This document shows positions 1 to 13,037 of a stretch of DNA of 64,000 nt, piece after piece. The first letter of the stretch is position 1. Every line of letters begins with the position of its first letter. The DNA is from Cladopsammia gracilis (lineage: Eukaryota; Cnidaria; Anthozoa; Scleractinia; Dendrophylliidae): contig JAJGOT010000274.1 of assembly GCA_022457155.1 (NCBI GenBank), positions 125,001-189,000 of the forward strand, written 5' to 3'. The position numbers and the translations under genes are program-made. The notes under the pieces were generated by a model. It was not told the origin of the DNA, ran no database searches, and was given only the letters and a program-made list of their open reading frames with translations.

Positions 1-21
1 GTTTCGTTTGAACCCGGGGGG

Positions 22-327
22 TAAAATTTTTAAAAAGCAGGTGCAAATATAATTTTAGTGTGCAAATAAAATGGATATAAATATCGCCTATTTTCGCTTT
101 CAAATTTCCCGCGCGCCGCCATTTTGAATATTTATGACGTGTTACAGTTGCCGCTATTGTTAAGAATCGAAGTTCTTTTGTATGCAACAATAAGACAACC
201 GTAACATTTCATAAATATTCAAAATGTCGGCGCGCGGGAAATTTAAAAGCGAAAATACTGGGCGATATTCATATCCATTTTTTGTACACTTAAATTATAT
301 TTGCAGCTGCTTTTTAAAAATTTTTAA
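22..327. repeat. Foldback element with long inverted arms
   Basis: Bases 22-150 are repeated in inverted orientation at about 192-327, starting with a taaaatttttaaaaagcag-like end on both sides. The arms include a GC-rich cgcgcgggaaattt block. There is no coding capacity. It looks like a non-autonomous foldback or MITE-type transposon; no target duplication was identified. Confidence 0.7.
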
Positions 328-384
328 TTTAGACCTTATTTCCAACAATTTAACGTCAATTCTGTTATAACAATAGAGGTTCCC

Positions 385-1855
385 TTTACTGCGCTTTTCA
401 ATAACATGTGGAATCTGAAATTCAAATCACCACCAACGGTTGCGTTTTTCCCTGCCGTCAATCAAATTTTCGGAGGTTTCCGATTACTTTCGAGCGTTTT
501 CGTATCGTTAGTGAAAGTAAACATATTTCGTTCGTAAGTGAAAGTGAAACGTGGTTCGTAAATACAAAACATCACTGCGTTGGAGATTCGTTGGTTTTTT
601 CTACGCGTGAGTCATCATCTCTCGCCGCAGGAAATTGCCCGGCTTCTGAAAGCGACCAAAATATTTGTGAACTACGTGCTCAAACAATATAGAGAGATGA
701 AAGGAGTTGATTATTCGGAAAATCGTGACAGCGGCAAGCGACGATCAGTACAGTGTCGTTTGTATGATATTTTTGTCTCTAATCGTTCTTTGCATGTTTA
801 CTTAAACATCCATCCTTTGTTAACATGATTTTTTTCTTATTTCGATTTTTTTCTCAGCGAGAGATATTGTGCTCGTTCGTGGACTTATGAGACAATTTTC
901 AGAATTAAATTTATACGAATTGCGTGACTGGATTGAATTCCTAACTGGAGAATTGTACTCAAAACAAAGAAAGTAGTATAAAAACACGACTCCCACTCGT
1001 CGCAAATGAAAGTATTTAAAAAGCCTGAAGCATAAAGCTTTCCCAGTAAGATTTCAGAGAGATTTGCGCCCTTAGATCACAGTTATGAATTTTTTTCTCT
1101 TCGCCGATGGTATTGACCTTTTGATCTCGGCGGATTATCTCTCAAATTGAATTATTTTATTTCTTTATGCCGTTGTTCGGTGCTCGCTCTTTTGGCATAC
1201 ATTGCGGTTTCTTTGGCTCCCTTTTGTTGCAAGATAAATACTTATCGGCTAAAGTTTGTTATCACTTTGAAAGTGCCAGAATCGTAAATTGGTGTCTAAA
1301 GTCTGCGGTGCCAGACTTGTGAGAATAAAGTGCTTCCCATCACGGATAACAGTTGGAGGCGTCTTAGATCCGAGTCTCAAAATGCCGTAGTCTACAAATT
1401 CCATTGCAGTGAAATCATGAATTCTTGCAATAAATTTTAGCTCCTTAGTTAGTTCTGTAGTTGAGTAGTGTGTCTCAGTGGAGCTATGATAAACCTCCGT
1501 TGTTTTGTAAATAGCGTTTGATTTGGCTTCAAACAGGTAATCGGCTGCAGCATCATCACGGTTGCTGTTTTGTAAATCTCACGGATGCTAGTAAATTCTT
1601 ACCTTCTTCTAAGCAAGGAATGAGACAATTTAATGTCCTAAGGATTTACAAAACAGACTTATGCTTTAGGCTTTTAAAATACTTTTTTGCGAAGAATGGG
1701 AGTCGTGTTCAGCCTGTCTATTTTTATACTATATTTTATAAAACGCTCGGAAGTAATCGGAAACCGCCGAAAATATGATTGACGGCAGGGAAAAACGCAA
1801 CCGTTAGTGGTGATTTGAATTTCAGATTCCGCATGTTATTGAAAAGCGCAGTAAA
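385..1855. mobile_element. Non-autonomous DNA transposon with about 120-bp terminal inverted repeats
   Basis: The left end at 385 (tttactgcgcttttcaataa) recurs inverted at the right end, finishing at 1855. The two ends match over roughly 120 bases with few differences. Inside is a second inverted pair, at about 970-1036 and 1660-1738, so the element is itself partly palindromic. No transposase can be seen, and the short open frames inside are chance. No target-site duplication was found. Confidence 0.7.
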
Positions 1856-2486
1856 ACCCTTACCCTATTTCAGACCAAATGAATATGCGATTTTCCCTGC
1901 CCTATTTCAGACCTGATCCAAAATTCGATACCCTATTTCAGACCAGACCCTTAAATCGATAATAGAAGTACAAACAGTAAGCAAAGCTGTTACTACGTAG
2001 AACATTTAACGCGACAACGACATGATAGAGCTCTATTATGTCGTTGTCGCGTTAAATGTTCTACGTAGTATCAGCTTTGCTTATTATTTGTATTACTATT
2101 TTTGGCTGATCAGATCTTCTATAGATACTACGTACTCCAGCAGCATTTTCGTTCGCGGTCCTTTGCTCCTTGTTCCACTGATAATAGAAGGGCTTCTTAT
2201 TCCCGATGTTAATCAAACCGACGTAAACCGCATTTCTCAAGGGATGGAAAAAGTAACTTCTTCTAAAAACCATACCCAATTCTAGACCAGAGCGCACAAA
2301 CCATACCGTATTTCAAACCAAAATGGTCAAAATCTATACCCTGTTTCAGACCAAAACGGCTTGAAAACCATACCCCGCTTTAGGGCTGCACATACCTATA
2401 TAGCTTATATAAGGGAGAACCCCTCCCCCCCCCCCCTGGCGCACATACCTATATAGCTTTTATAAGGAAGTACCTCCCCCCCCGGG
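1856..2486. repeat. Poly-C-bounded dispersed repeat, family B (copy 1)
   Basis: Degenerate units of about 35-45 bases contain 'taccctatttcagacc'. They end in a conserved block 'cacatacctatatagc' followed by ataagggagtacc and a C-rich tract. The end block is present twice (about 2387-2440 and 2443-2486). A palindrome at 1978-2084 sits inside. The same family recurs at 15687, 21612, 23742, 25893 and 30160. Class unknown. Confidence 0.65.
1978..2084. repeat. Near-perfect palindrome (hairpin), about 45-bp arms
   Basis: The arm ending in gcgacaacgacat is repeated inverted as atgtcgttgtcgc after a 14-base spacer, and matching continues outward through ctacgtag to agcaaagct. It interrupts a family B repeat, so it is probably a small MITE insertion. 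Confidence 0.75.
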
Positions 2487-2937
2487 CGTTTGAACAACCA
2501 TCTCAGATTGCCAGATAACAAACACGGCTATCAATCACTGGAACGAAAACAAGAAAACGTCATAATGAATAAATAATCTCGGCCTCAGCCTGGGTATTTC
2601 TTAGCAAGTTCTTAAAAATTCGGCCAATCCCAGCCTCAGCGTTTTTATAAAAAAGGTTCTTATGAAAATAGAGCGACGTATGGTAATGGGGCAGGGGTAA
2701 TAAGCTCCTGTAATGGGTTATTAGTCAACCTCGTCACCTGATGAAGGTTAGCAGTAAGCAGTCGAATCGTCGAGATTTTCAAAGCTGTGGGTGATAGCAA
2801 TACACACTGTAGTTTTACGCATTTCTACATCTACATCTGCATTTATTGAGTTGATCCCCTCAAAGTGGACTAAGTGGTGTAATAACTTTTAAAATGACTC
2901 TCATTATGAAATCAATTTAATTTTATTTGCAGTCTTA

Positions 2938-3390
2938 AGGCCGGCACACACACTTGGGGAAATGTTGCGGGGATATGAAGCGGGGACATGTTGCAGCGAC
3001 AGTTTTCTTCGTGTGATATCCCCGATTTTGCTAAAAAGTTATGTTGCGGGGACACAATTTTGTCCCCGCAACATGTTGCATAAATATCAGCTGGTTTGAA
3101 TTCGTGCGTCATCATGAAGCGGGGACAAAATGACCCCAATTTCAATGTCGCATCGTGTGCACTGCTCTTGCAAACTGTCCCCGCTACAAAATAGAAATGA
3201 ACCAATAAAAACTCGCCATTGATTATCCCATGAGCATTCAGTAGCAGTCTTTCAAGATTTTTATACCTCAATCCGCTTTGTGTGCACCAGCTTGCGTACT
3301 GTCCCTGAAACATGCGCCTTACCTGTGCACACGAAGGGGCTTGTCCCCGCTTCATGTCCTCGCAACATGTCCCCTAGTGTGTGCCGGCCT
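2938..3390. mobile_element. MITE with TTA target duplication (PIF/Harbinger-like)
   Basis: The ends aggccggcacacacacttgg and its near-inverse at 3340-3390 bound a 453-bp element. The trinucleotide TTA lies on both sides (2935-2937 and 3391-3393). A 3-bp TWA duplication and AGGCC/GGCC ends are typical of PIF/Harbinger MITEs (family knowledge). The interior repeats 'cggggacatgttgc'-type motifs. No transposase. Confidence 0.75.
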
Positions 3391-3393
3391 TTA

Positions 3394-4610
3394 CACACAG
3401 AAAATAAGACAATGAACCAACCTTGGCCACAGGGCCTTGTGCGCTTTCAAAATGGCGGCAGGGCGTAGAGAGGTCTCTGAGGCCACAGGCAGCCCAAGCT
3501 CACTGTCAGATAACCGGGACGCGGACCCTTGTTTTATGAGCGGAATTGTGTTACAAAGATTCGATTTATAAAGGTTTGTATGGGAACACAACTGTTTTGT
3601 TTCAAAACTTAAAAATTCGAATGTTATGTGAATAAAATTGACTTACGCTGTTGCTGTGTTGTATTCTTTGTTGTTTACCGGTTGGAATATTTTGGCGGCT
3701 CAAGCTGATTTCAGGAGTGCCCGTCGCTCGAAGCGAATAAATCCACAACCTTTATGTCACAATTTCTCCATAGAATCAAAGCAGATATGCTAAAGTTTCC
3801 TGTCAGTGTTCTGCCTTGTCTTTTTCTTAGCAGCGGAACACCCAAATAACGATAACTCGCCAAAATCGCGTTAAATCGTCCCGGGCAGCAATCGTGGGGT
3901 ATTTTGTCACGTGACGCATGATGAAGTACCCTCTTATTATACAGTTAGCTCAAACCAACAATAAAAGTGTAACGATTTGGTCAGATAAAAAAAATAACAT
4001 TCCAACTGAACCCAAAATAGTTAAATAGTTTGCGAACGTGACGAACTTGCGCTTTTGAAGGAAGGAGATTACTCTGCGAAGAAAATTATAGATCGCTTTT
4101 AACGCGAAATTCGAGCGATTGATTTAACGAAGCGAAAATCTGCCCAAAGTGGAAGTAGAGCGGCTCAACGTATAGAACAAGGACAAAAACCGAGCACATT
4201 TTTTTCTTAACGATGTAAACTTTTTAAAACCTTTCAAATATATGAATTCCCAAAATAATGCCCTCAACTAACATCTTTTCCCAGCACCCCTTCATCCAAA
4301 CGAAGACTGTAACGAGACTGTTCCAAGTCCCACAAATACCTTGCGGTAACAAATCACTTTCACAGTAAAAAAAAAGCTTCACTTTTGATATCAAACTGCA
4401 GGAAAACCCAATTTAAGAAACATATATAATACAGACGTTATCTCACTATTGCGAAACACGTTCCTTACACCTGCACTTCACGTATTCCACGTTACAAACT
4501 ATGGTGTAGCAACGGTAAACGACGTACAAGACCGATACCAATACTCGGTCCTCCCTATCATCACACCTTGAACTAATGTGCATGCAGATTCTCAAGTCAT
4601 ATACTATGTA
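3394..4610. other. No gene recognised
   Basis: AT-rich, without a supported coding frame, RNA gene or clear transposon boundary. Short open frames here have no recognisable product. Confidence 0.5.
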
Positions 4611-4653
4611 CTTATTGACTAAGTGGGAGGGCCGGATGGGAAAATATTTGGCT

Positions 4654-4703
<50 letters not shown>

Positions 4704-4751
4704 GAGAGCCAAATATTTTCCCATCCGGCCCGACCTAACTTAGTCAATAAG
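4611..4751. repeat. Foldback element, about 62-bp arms
   Basis: cttattgactaagt at 4611 is mirrored by acttagtcaataag ending at 4751. The arms pair through ggatgggaaaatatttggctc and a GC-rich centre around 4676. Typical MITE-like palindrome. Confidence 0.75.
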
Positions 4752-5023
4752 CATTTTATCATATGACCAATTTGGAGATAAAATTACTTGAAATCAATTG
4801 CGCGCGGACGTCCGCTTTTGTAGTAGGGCCGTACGCCTTTTTCCGGCCCCGCTCGCGCAAATGCGTACGGCTCTCATACGGGACTTTCATCAATGGTTTT
4901 GCAAAGAAAAGGTTCCCAAGGCCGTACGGGTCCAATACGCCTAATACAACGCCGCTCAAGTATACTCTCCCATGGCGTTATGCATGTTTTAGAAAATATG
5001 CAATGGACGTTCCGCCAGCGGGG

Positions 5024-5354
5024 ACCCGAGGGGGGACTCCCATATAAAAATGACGGGGTGCTCGTCGTACCTTTTAGGGGTCAAAATTTGTAAATTGGTA
5101 ATACCGCTTAGGGTACTAAAATCTAAAATGACCACCGTTAGAATTATCGCGGTACCTTTTAGGGTATAAAGCCGAAAAAATATGACAGAATATGAAATCT
5201 GTTGTTTTAGAATTGGTTTCTCTGAGGGGTAGAAATTCATTTGATGCACACCCATCAAACAAGATTCTGGTACCTTTTAGGGTGTTTTCCAAAAATTTCC
5301 GACGAGCACCCCCGTCATTTTTATATGGGAGTTCCCCCCCCCCCCCCCCCCGGG
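5024..5354. repeat. Poly-C/poly-G-bounded inverted-repeat element, family A (copy 1)
   Basis: The left end runs from a G tract into actcccatataaaaatgacg and ggtgctcgtcg. The right end is the inverse, cgacgagcacccccgtca, followed by a C tract of about 20. Between them are degenerate units containing 'ggtaccttttaggg'. A second copy with an insertion is at 45311-45905 and a fragment is near 60230. No coding capacity. Confidence 0.75.
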
Positions 5355-5364
5355 CGCCAGGACC

Positions 5365-5619
5365 GTAGACTGTTCACAGTCCCCCATTTTCCCGTATGTT
5401 CGTCGAGTTCGATCCTTCATTTAGCCGCCATCTTGAATGTCACGGTGCGATGAAACTGGGGAGAGTACAAACCAACCCCCAACGCCCGTCCCCGCGGGAT
5501 TTTTGCACTCTCCCCAGCTTTCACTCGCCATGAAAAACAAAAATGGCGGCTGACTCGAACTTGCGATCAATCTCGACTGATATGATCACACGGAAAAATA
5601 GGGTCTGTGAACAGTCTAC
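5365..5619. mobile_element. MITE with 7-bp target duplication CAGGACC
   Basis: The terminal inverted repeats gtagactgttcacag and ctgtgaacagtctac define a 255-bp element flanked by CAGGACC at 5358-5364 and 5620-5626. The inverted similarity continues inward over agccgccat and its inverse. No open frame of note. Confidence 0.8.
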
Positions 5620-5626
5620 CAGGACC

Positions 5627-8600
5627 GAGACTGATTAATTGTCCGTAATAATCGTCCGCTAGCTAGTGGTAACCAGGTGAAGCAGGGTTCGGCCGAATGT
5701 ATGCCCATTCTGCAGATACCATCCAGGGTCGTAGCTAGCAGGCTAGCATGAAGCGAACCGAGGCACTTGCCTCGCTAAAAGTTAGTAAAATTCAGTTTGA
5801 ATACTGGCACCAGCATTGAATCTCAGTCTTGTAAGAGGCTATGCATAAAATGCATGAAAGAAGTTGTTTTTTTTAGTTTTATGTTTCTGATATTGCCTCG
5901 GTTAGAATTTTCGTCTGGCTACTGCCCTGTCATTTTGGGTGTTATAAACTTTTCTGAGTTTCTTTTCTGCAAAAAAAAAAAAAAGCGCCGATGCAATTCA
6001 TTTTCAATGTCGATCTTGAGACATCGGGCCGCTGGAGCAAGCCTGAAGATGGCAGGGTATGCCGTATCTACGGTTATTCGGAAACATGACTGACATACAA
6101 TTTATTGAGGCAGCCAGTGACTGTTTTTCAATAGACATTAAATTAGTCTTTCCCGGGTATTTCCCAGAGGGGTGTTGGTATAATGCAAAATTTCGTTGCT
6201 TTAGCGATTAATTCGATTTGAAGATATTAACTTTCTTATATACTGCTGTTTCAATTTTCGCCATTAATTAACGGCTAAACATAGGATCAGTATACAGTAT
6301 ATAGTTAGGAGTCCAATTTTAGCCGTTAAGTAACTGATTTAGCATTGCTTCCTTATTGTCATGACAAACTGATGAATCGTCAAACCGCGAAATGAGTAAT
6401 AATTTTGAAAATACTCTCACTGACTACCTAGCAACGTCACTGTTCTTATTTCACTATTTATTTCGTACCTTTCACGGAAAAAGAGCTGAAATGGGGTTAT
6501 CTTTCACGACTAGACACTGAGCTCGTGCGTAAGTAAATATATTTTTATAAAAAAGATATGTAACCAGGAAGACATAATAAAAATAAACAATCAGTTAAAC
6601 TTGACACTGGCTAGAATATAAAAATATCATTTTAATAAGAAAGCCAACCTTCACGGTATAGCTTGTTTTAATTAGTGCTAACAAAATTAAGAGAATTTCG
6701 TATCAAGTCAGTGAAAAGCTGATGAACTTGGAAAACGAGAGCAGTTTTGTTTAATTTAGCTGAACACAAGAAGATCGTGATCAACCCGGCTAAAAAAGAC
6801 TTGGAAAAGAAACCAAAAACAATTAAGCGGAAATTCGCCTGCGTGACAAGATTACGTCATGACTACAGCTGACGTCATCAATACTATGTATACTGACGGT
6901 CATGTAACGGTTGGCTCAGCTGGTTACTGCTTATATTAAAACCGGTTTATAAATGATAAGTCATTTCACTTGAGAAGAAATTGTTTAGTAAGACACAGCT
7001 TAGATACCAGGATTTATCTAGATCTTGAGACCAGTATCACTGAGTCAGTTCTGCTCCGTGAGTTTGGCAGGCTCACTCTTCAAGTAGGTAATATATAAAT
7101 CTATTAACAAGAGACTTTCAATCGTTCCTGATTAATGTTATTGACTAACATAATTCTATTTATATATCACTAAAGTCAGCATCATTTCGAATTGAATGGT
7201 ATAATATTGCAACTAAATAACACTCTTACAGTAGTCAAATCAGATGTTCCGCCGCAACATTGCGCGGCCAGTATACTGACAGTTTGCTCGAAGCCATTTG
7301 CAACTGCCGCGACCACTCACGGATTCCTCGTAAAATTGAACCTTGGAATATCGTAAAAAAGATCCTTCATAAAATGAAAAATTACGACTGCTCCGGCTGT
7401 TAATAGAAACAAGCAAAGTTCGCTTTTACCATAAAGCAGATATAAAGAAATTTTGTGAACTGATCAAGGTTTTCACACGGCAAGTACTTGTTTATGCCGG
7501 CAGCAAGTTTGTTCCACCGTTTCACTGCCGCTTGTTCGCATAGAATTGAAAATGTTGCTTAGTATATCTTGGGAGAAAACTCACTGAAAACTGACGACTG
7601 AAAACTGCTGTCGGTATTCTGTGAAAAACTAACAAGATTCGCCGTTGAGATTAAGGAAAAGTTTGTTGTATAGTTTTGTTGCTATATTTATTTTGCTGTT
7701 GTTTGATTTTTGTCACGTTTTCCAAAATATCCCTTGATCAGATTGTCCCCGCTTCTTCATCGTTCGCGGAACTAATAAACCAAAATATTCCTATTAAAAT
7801 TTCCAATTTGTAAAAGGAATTTTTCGAGGAAATTAGCAATTCAAGCAAGCAAGTTGTTCACAGCGGTTGCAAATTGCTCCGAGCGATGTTTGAATTGTAA
7901 TTTTTAGATTTTAGATTTTTACTGTTGTAAAGTTTTTCATTTAATTAAGCATAATTGGCTGCAATTTTCAAACTTAATGAAAGTGTCAATGAAAATACCA
8001 ATGTCACGACGGAAATTTGCAAAGTTGCTCTCGCGAACGCCCCTTGCGGCGGGGAGTGATGTGAGGCGGTTGTAATCGTGAGCTACGCGGAAACTGAAGG
8101 AACATCACAAACATCCTATTTGACTGTAAGTTGAAAAGCTACAGGAAAGCCGCCAAATCAGCTGTTGGCATCTGTATGAAACCGCATTAGGTCTTGTCGC
8201 AACACACCGAGGCAACAGTTCCGTGTATTCATCTCGTGTAATAGCTATAACACAAAATACTACTACGGGAGAAGTACGAACTAGAACGTAGCTAATTTCT
8301 TCCCAAGTCAAACCATAAATCACGTATTCAGTGTGTCTCTTATCCTTTTTACCTTGTGACGACGAGATGTAAAAGTTTAGAGTACCAAAATATCAAGTCA
8401 GTGTCAAGTCTCTAGTTATCCGGGGTCTGTTAATGCTAAAGACCGTGAGTTATTCTGCAGCGCCATTCATGAGTTTTACCCAAAACTGATTCAGTAAATC
8501 GTCCAACCTCTGTTTCGCACCAATTTTGCAACCGTAGGGACTGTGCAATTTGAAAGCCGGTTGAAATTGGCGTGCCACTCGTGTGTGTCAGTTTTAAGGC

Positions 8601-9099
8601 CTCAATTTGAATTAAGTTTCATATCCATGTTTTCAATGCGAGTTAGCCGACGTGCCGTACCTTCGACGTATTCTGAAATACTCGGTTGTTTATTAAGGCA
8701 CATTTGCAGTAAAAAATCTGCCAAAACATGCTTATAATACGACAATATTTTATACTTAGTTTTCCAGTGACTTCAAAATCTCTCTACATGAGCGCTTTTT
8801 TCTCGACCGGCCAATAACGGCGAACCGACCGTACCGTTTCTCTAAGGCGGTGAAGAATGTTAACGACAACACTACATTATACTGCCATATTTAAATTTGT
8901 CGTGAACAGGGAATCTCTAAACAAAAATAGGTCCGCAATGCGAACATGTGTCTAGTGCAAGATTGATATGATGTGAATTTGTGTAACCATCTCTGGTGTA
9001 GCTTGCATCGCCGGTTAAGTCCAGTGGTTTACAGTTCGTCTGTGATGTAGGCTATCTATTGTTTGGTTTTGTAATTGTTTTTAGTGTATGCAGCAGTTA
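5627..9099. other. Long stretch without a recognised gene
   Basis: AT-rich sequence of ordinary complexity. No open frame has a credible product, and there are no tandem arrays or clear inverted-repeat elements. Exons too small to recognise, or regulatory sequence, cannot be excluded. Confidence 0.5.
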
Positions 9100-9114
9100 T
9101 TATAGCATTTTGAA

Positions 9115-9225
9115 TTAACCCTTCAAAAATGGCGGCCGAGAAATAACTGCTGATTCAAAGAAACGCTGGGTCCACGAGGCCAAGTTTGAAATAAACACCA
9201 GGGGCGTTTAATTGAGAAAATACGG
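9115..9225 (-). repeat. Fragment of the cgtattttctc MITE family
   Basis: The segment ending gcgtttaattgagaaaatac, with an upstream block 'ctgggtccacgaggccaag', is the inverse of the left half of the complete element at 52982-53250. Only one end is present here. Confidence 0.65.
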
Positions 9226-9721
9226 TACATTACATGTAGAAGAAAACACGTAAAGGACCAGCAGACACGGTATAAAAATTCAAAATTAATGCTTTATTAA
9301 GACAAACTGAAGTGTTTAGTTTCACTGATTATCCATGAAGTGTAACAGAACTGGAACAGAATGAGTTATACAATATTAACTGTCATAGAATTACTTACAT
9401 CTGAACTTGATGTACATCTTATGCAAGATACTTGTTTTAAAAATCTTAAACTTATTTTCACGTTATATTTACGGTTGAATCACTGATGCTATAAAAAAGC
9501 AATGAATTGCAACAAAATTAATAATATAAATCTAAGAGATGCACCATTAGAAAACTGATAGGAATGGAGCAAAAGAAAAGAATCCCAGTAAATTCTTAAG
9601 AAAAAAAAAAAACATTCCCACGCATTATTGTAAATGTACCAGCAGAAGTATCTGATACTGTCAATATGTTACTTAAGGTTACCCACTGAAATAGGGACAA
9701 TTAAGGTGAATTTAAAGATAA

Positions 9722-10114
9722 GATTGCAATACAAAAGCACAGCACTGTTTCAACATAAGACCGCATAAAGTTGTCCAGGCAGCCAACTGGCTTATCAGCA
9801 GTCTGTATAGACAAGAAGGAATAACAATTAATCAAGACTGGGGAGTAAAATATAGTGACAACTGTATATTAGATGGTAGTACTGTTGAAAATCAAAATGC
9901 ACAGTCACAAAATACACTTAATGTTAACAGTAGTGGTAATATTGAAACCAATAGTAATTGTGATGAAGTTCTTGAGACTGAAGATCAGTGGAGTGAGGAT
10001 GAAGTAGAAATACCTGCTGGTGTTACTTACACAATGTTCACAGCAAGCCCACAAAATATAAAATCTCTTACATCAATGTTGATTTATAATATTGCATGGA
10101 AAGGTTTCATTTGA
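9722..10114 (+). pseudogene. Decayed Helitron-type polyprotein fragment
   Basis: A frame of about 130 codons is open from 9722 to the TGA at 10112-10114, with no usable start codon near its beginning. It reads RPHKVVQAANWLISSLYRQ, then an acidic stretch around ETEDQWSEDEVEIPAG, then VTYTMFTASPQNIK. From memory this resembles the region between the N-terminal part and the Rep domain of animal Helitron polyproteins (a 'xALxWLxxNNxLYxx' helix followed by an acidic linker and IPAGxxDTM). The Rep and helicase domains are not in the window, so this is a dead remnant. Family assignment is moderately certain and rests on recall, not on a search. Confidence 0.5.
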
Positions 10115-10327
10115 TTGATGCTTACATGGTTTTCAAACTGGGAACTAATTGTATTTCTAGTATGGGTCTAGTATGACTTTCTCCATATAAACAGGCCACA
10201 GCTTTCGTAGATGTTTGGTCGACGAAAGATGTTTTCATTTCAGCGGCGGCTGAGTTTCTATATCTCTGAAATACATGAAATACATTTCCCACATGGCCCT
10301 TATTTAATTCCTCAACGGGCTTTGTAA

Positions 10328-10366
10328 TCCCCAAACGGGGCTCGATCATCCCCAAACGGGGCTCAT
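10328..10366. repeat. Short tandem duplication of a ccccaaacggggctc unit
   Basis: Two exact copies of ccccaaacggggctc are separated by gatcat, with a diverged third copy (cccaaatggggctt) downstream. The unit is nearly self-complementary (cccc/gggg). It lies about 200 bases after the Helitron-like fragment. Confidence 0.5.
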
Positions 10367-10405
10367 TTGTTTCTTTGAAGGGCTTTTTTTCCCAAATGGG
10401 GCTTA

Positions 10406-13037
10406 TGAAGCTTGATTTCTTTCTTTCGAAGCACCGGAGTGATCACTCTCAACATTGCAGCATCGTTATTCGGCGTAAGCTTAAGCTTATATCGATTTAA
10501 AACTTGAAAGCATCTTTTAAAGCTTTTCGTTCCCCCAGATTGACACATACTTCGAAAGCTGTGGCATATTGGGAAAGTAACTTTAAAGAAATTCATCATA
10601 AAAGTGAGAAAGAACTTGGCCGGTTTACTCACCAGACTCACTGCCTTTCGCGTCCTTCGCATCATGTTTCGCGTCGTTCGCATCAGGCAAAAAGCAGATG
10701 ATTTTTTACGAAGATAAGCTTACTCGAGACCTTTCGCTCGGACTCAATTCCCTGGATTCAATTGGTCCCGAATATCCCTTTGCTTGCTCCGCGTCTGCTC
10801 CGGTGATCGAGCCCCAATTCCGAATACTCCGACTGTTGTAAACGACAAAATATCGACGTGGTTACATTACGCATTGATCTTATACTTCATGTAACAAGTC
10901 ACGTAAGGGAAACTTCGGTGAAACCATATGAACATTACATCATATCTTACCGTATATGAAAATTTATCGAATTTTACTCTAACATAGTGTCTACGTGCTA
11001 CGCACTAGACACAAAAATCAGTTGCACCAAATTTATTCTTTAATTACCAAGTATGATACAACATCGAGAAATGATCAGGAAAATAATCTCCTGCATGAAA
11101 ATACTCTTTATTAAAATAAGTCTTTTTCTTAGGTACTCACCAATCAGAAAGTCCTTTGCCATCCTGACTTGTTGACTGCTATCTCGCTTACTCCTTACAG
11201 GGCCAAGTCTGTGCTGTCAGGCTGGGCAGTTAAGCCGAGGTGTCTGTAACAATATTACAGGTAGTCGATACGACGAGTTTAAGTTAATTCTATAAGACCA
11301 ACGAAGTGTCCTTAGGTCTCCCTAAGAAGATGTTCGGGCGCAATTCATTCCTGCACGTCCTGCACTTTGAGTTACATAAAGTTCTCGTTATCATTCTGGG
11401 ACTGAACTAACACTTCCCTTACTCTCGAGTTGTTCCTCCTTGCGGTTTCGATGACATTTCCTTGACTGGTGCTCTGACGAATTGTTGTCATTGTTCGCTG
11501 AGGGCTTAATTTTCTTTAAGCCGACTAGGTGTCCCGAAGTCTCTGCATGAAAATATGACGTTCAGTCGTCGGTTTATCCGTCATTTTTTTTTTGTTGCAT
11601 TTCATTTCTTTTAAACCTGAAGGCCATCGCAATGTTTGGACTCTGGCACTGAAAATAACTGTTCACCGAGTTCCTTGGAGTTCCTGCTTGCAGCGGTTTC
11701 GCCGTGAATACATGGCATTGTTCAATAACAAGAGTAGCTGAGTTGGTATAAACTGAGTGAGTTAGTGACTGAGTGCTACAATTTGCTAATTGTATCACTT
11801 GATTGCAAGAGGAGTTTTTCCTTTGGGAAGTCTATGTTAGTGCAGGGTTTTACCCCATTATCGTCATCCTTTTGAACAACTCATTGAAAATGATACAAGA
11901 GCTCACTGCAGGAAGTTGCAAACTTTAATGTCGTGAGCAACGTGGAGATCACGCGATGGTATTCGACATGGTCTGTGGGACGGCTCCACTGATGAGCGAC
12001 ATGATATCAACAAAATCTCCAAGACAACATCCGTTAATCCTTAATTCTACAACTTGTTTTCGTGTTTTACATCATATCAACAGAGCAGAATCCCTGTAAC
12101 TCGAACTTTCAGGGAAATTGTCTTACTGACCGATTCGAGTTTTTCAGTAATGCCGGAGTGGAGTTCGGGTTCAATTATCGAAATAGATGTCTCTGCGGTA
12201 TTGGAATACTGAGAAGACATACTCTCTGAAGTTTATAAGATTTCATTAGTACCGCTACAAGTTCTTCACTATGTCTTTTCTTTTTCTTCTGAAGCATTGT
12301 ATTCACAAAGCCGAAACAAAACGATCAAATTCAGTTCAAAAGCTCCCACTGAAGAAGCCGCTGTGAAGATCTTTATTTCCATTGATTGCATAAAATTGTA
12401 TTACTTTACTTTGTTTGACATTGAGGCAATTTCTAAACCGTTATATTTTTACATTTCCTCGACGTATACGCCAAGACAAGATCACAAATCTCTTGGCGTA
12501 AGCGTAATATGGTTATGTATCGAGTTAGTATTAGCCGGGTGAATTAATGAAAAGATCAAGACTTATCGGAGCGTAAGGTCACTACTACGCGGAGGTTTTA
12601 TCAATACTGTTTCAGATTGAGGCAAATCCGAGGGACAAGGCTAAGTTCGAGGTACTGAACGGTTCGAGTTCTACTATATTCACTTGTTTTTAAAATGTCG
12701 TGTTAAATCTTCCGGTTTCTATTAAGTGATGGTGTGGCCGGAAATGCCTATGGCAGTGACTCATTTCATTCCGCGATCCGCAGTTAAACAGGAATGTACA
12801 AACTTATGTCACGCTAGCTGGGAAACCAAAATAAGCCTTATAAACACGCGCAAATTTATAATCTTCTTTTGAAATGTTTCAATTCTACAGTAGTAATGTA
12901 ACAATTCGCAACATCTTTTTTTGATTCAGTTCGTTCTAAATTTTGCAGTAAAATGGCTTCAAACTGGCCACTGGCACATTGTTACTCCAAGTGTTTCGTG
13001 AACACTCCCTCCCACTCCTTAATGTTAAGTCGCCCAC
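10406..13037. other. No gene recognised
   Basis: No supported coding exon, RNA gene or bounded repeat. Open frames of 60-106 codons on both strands lack recognisable domains and have no supporting splice context. Confidence 0.5.
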
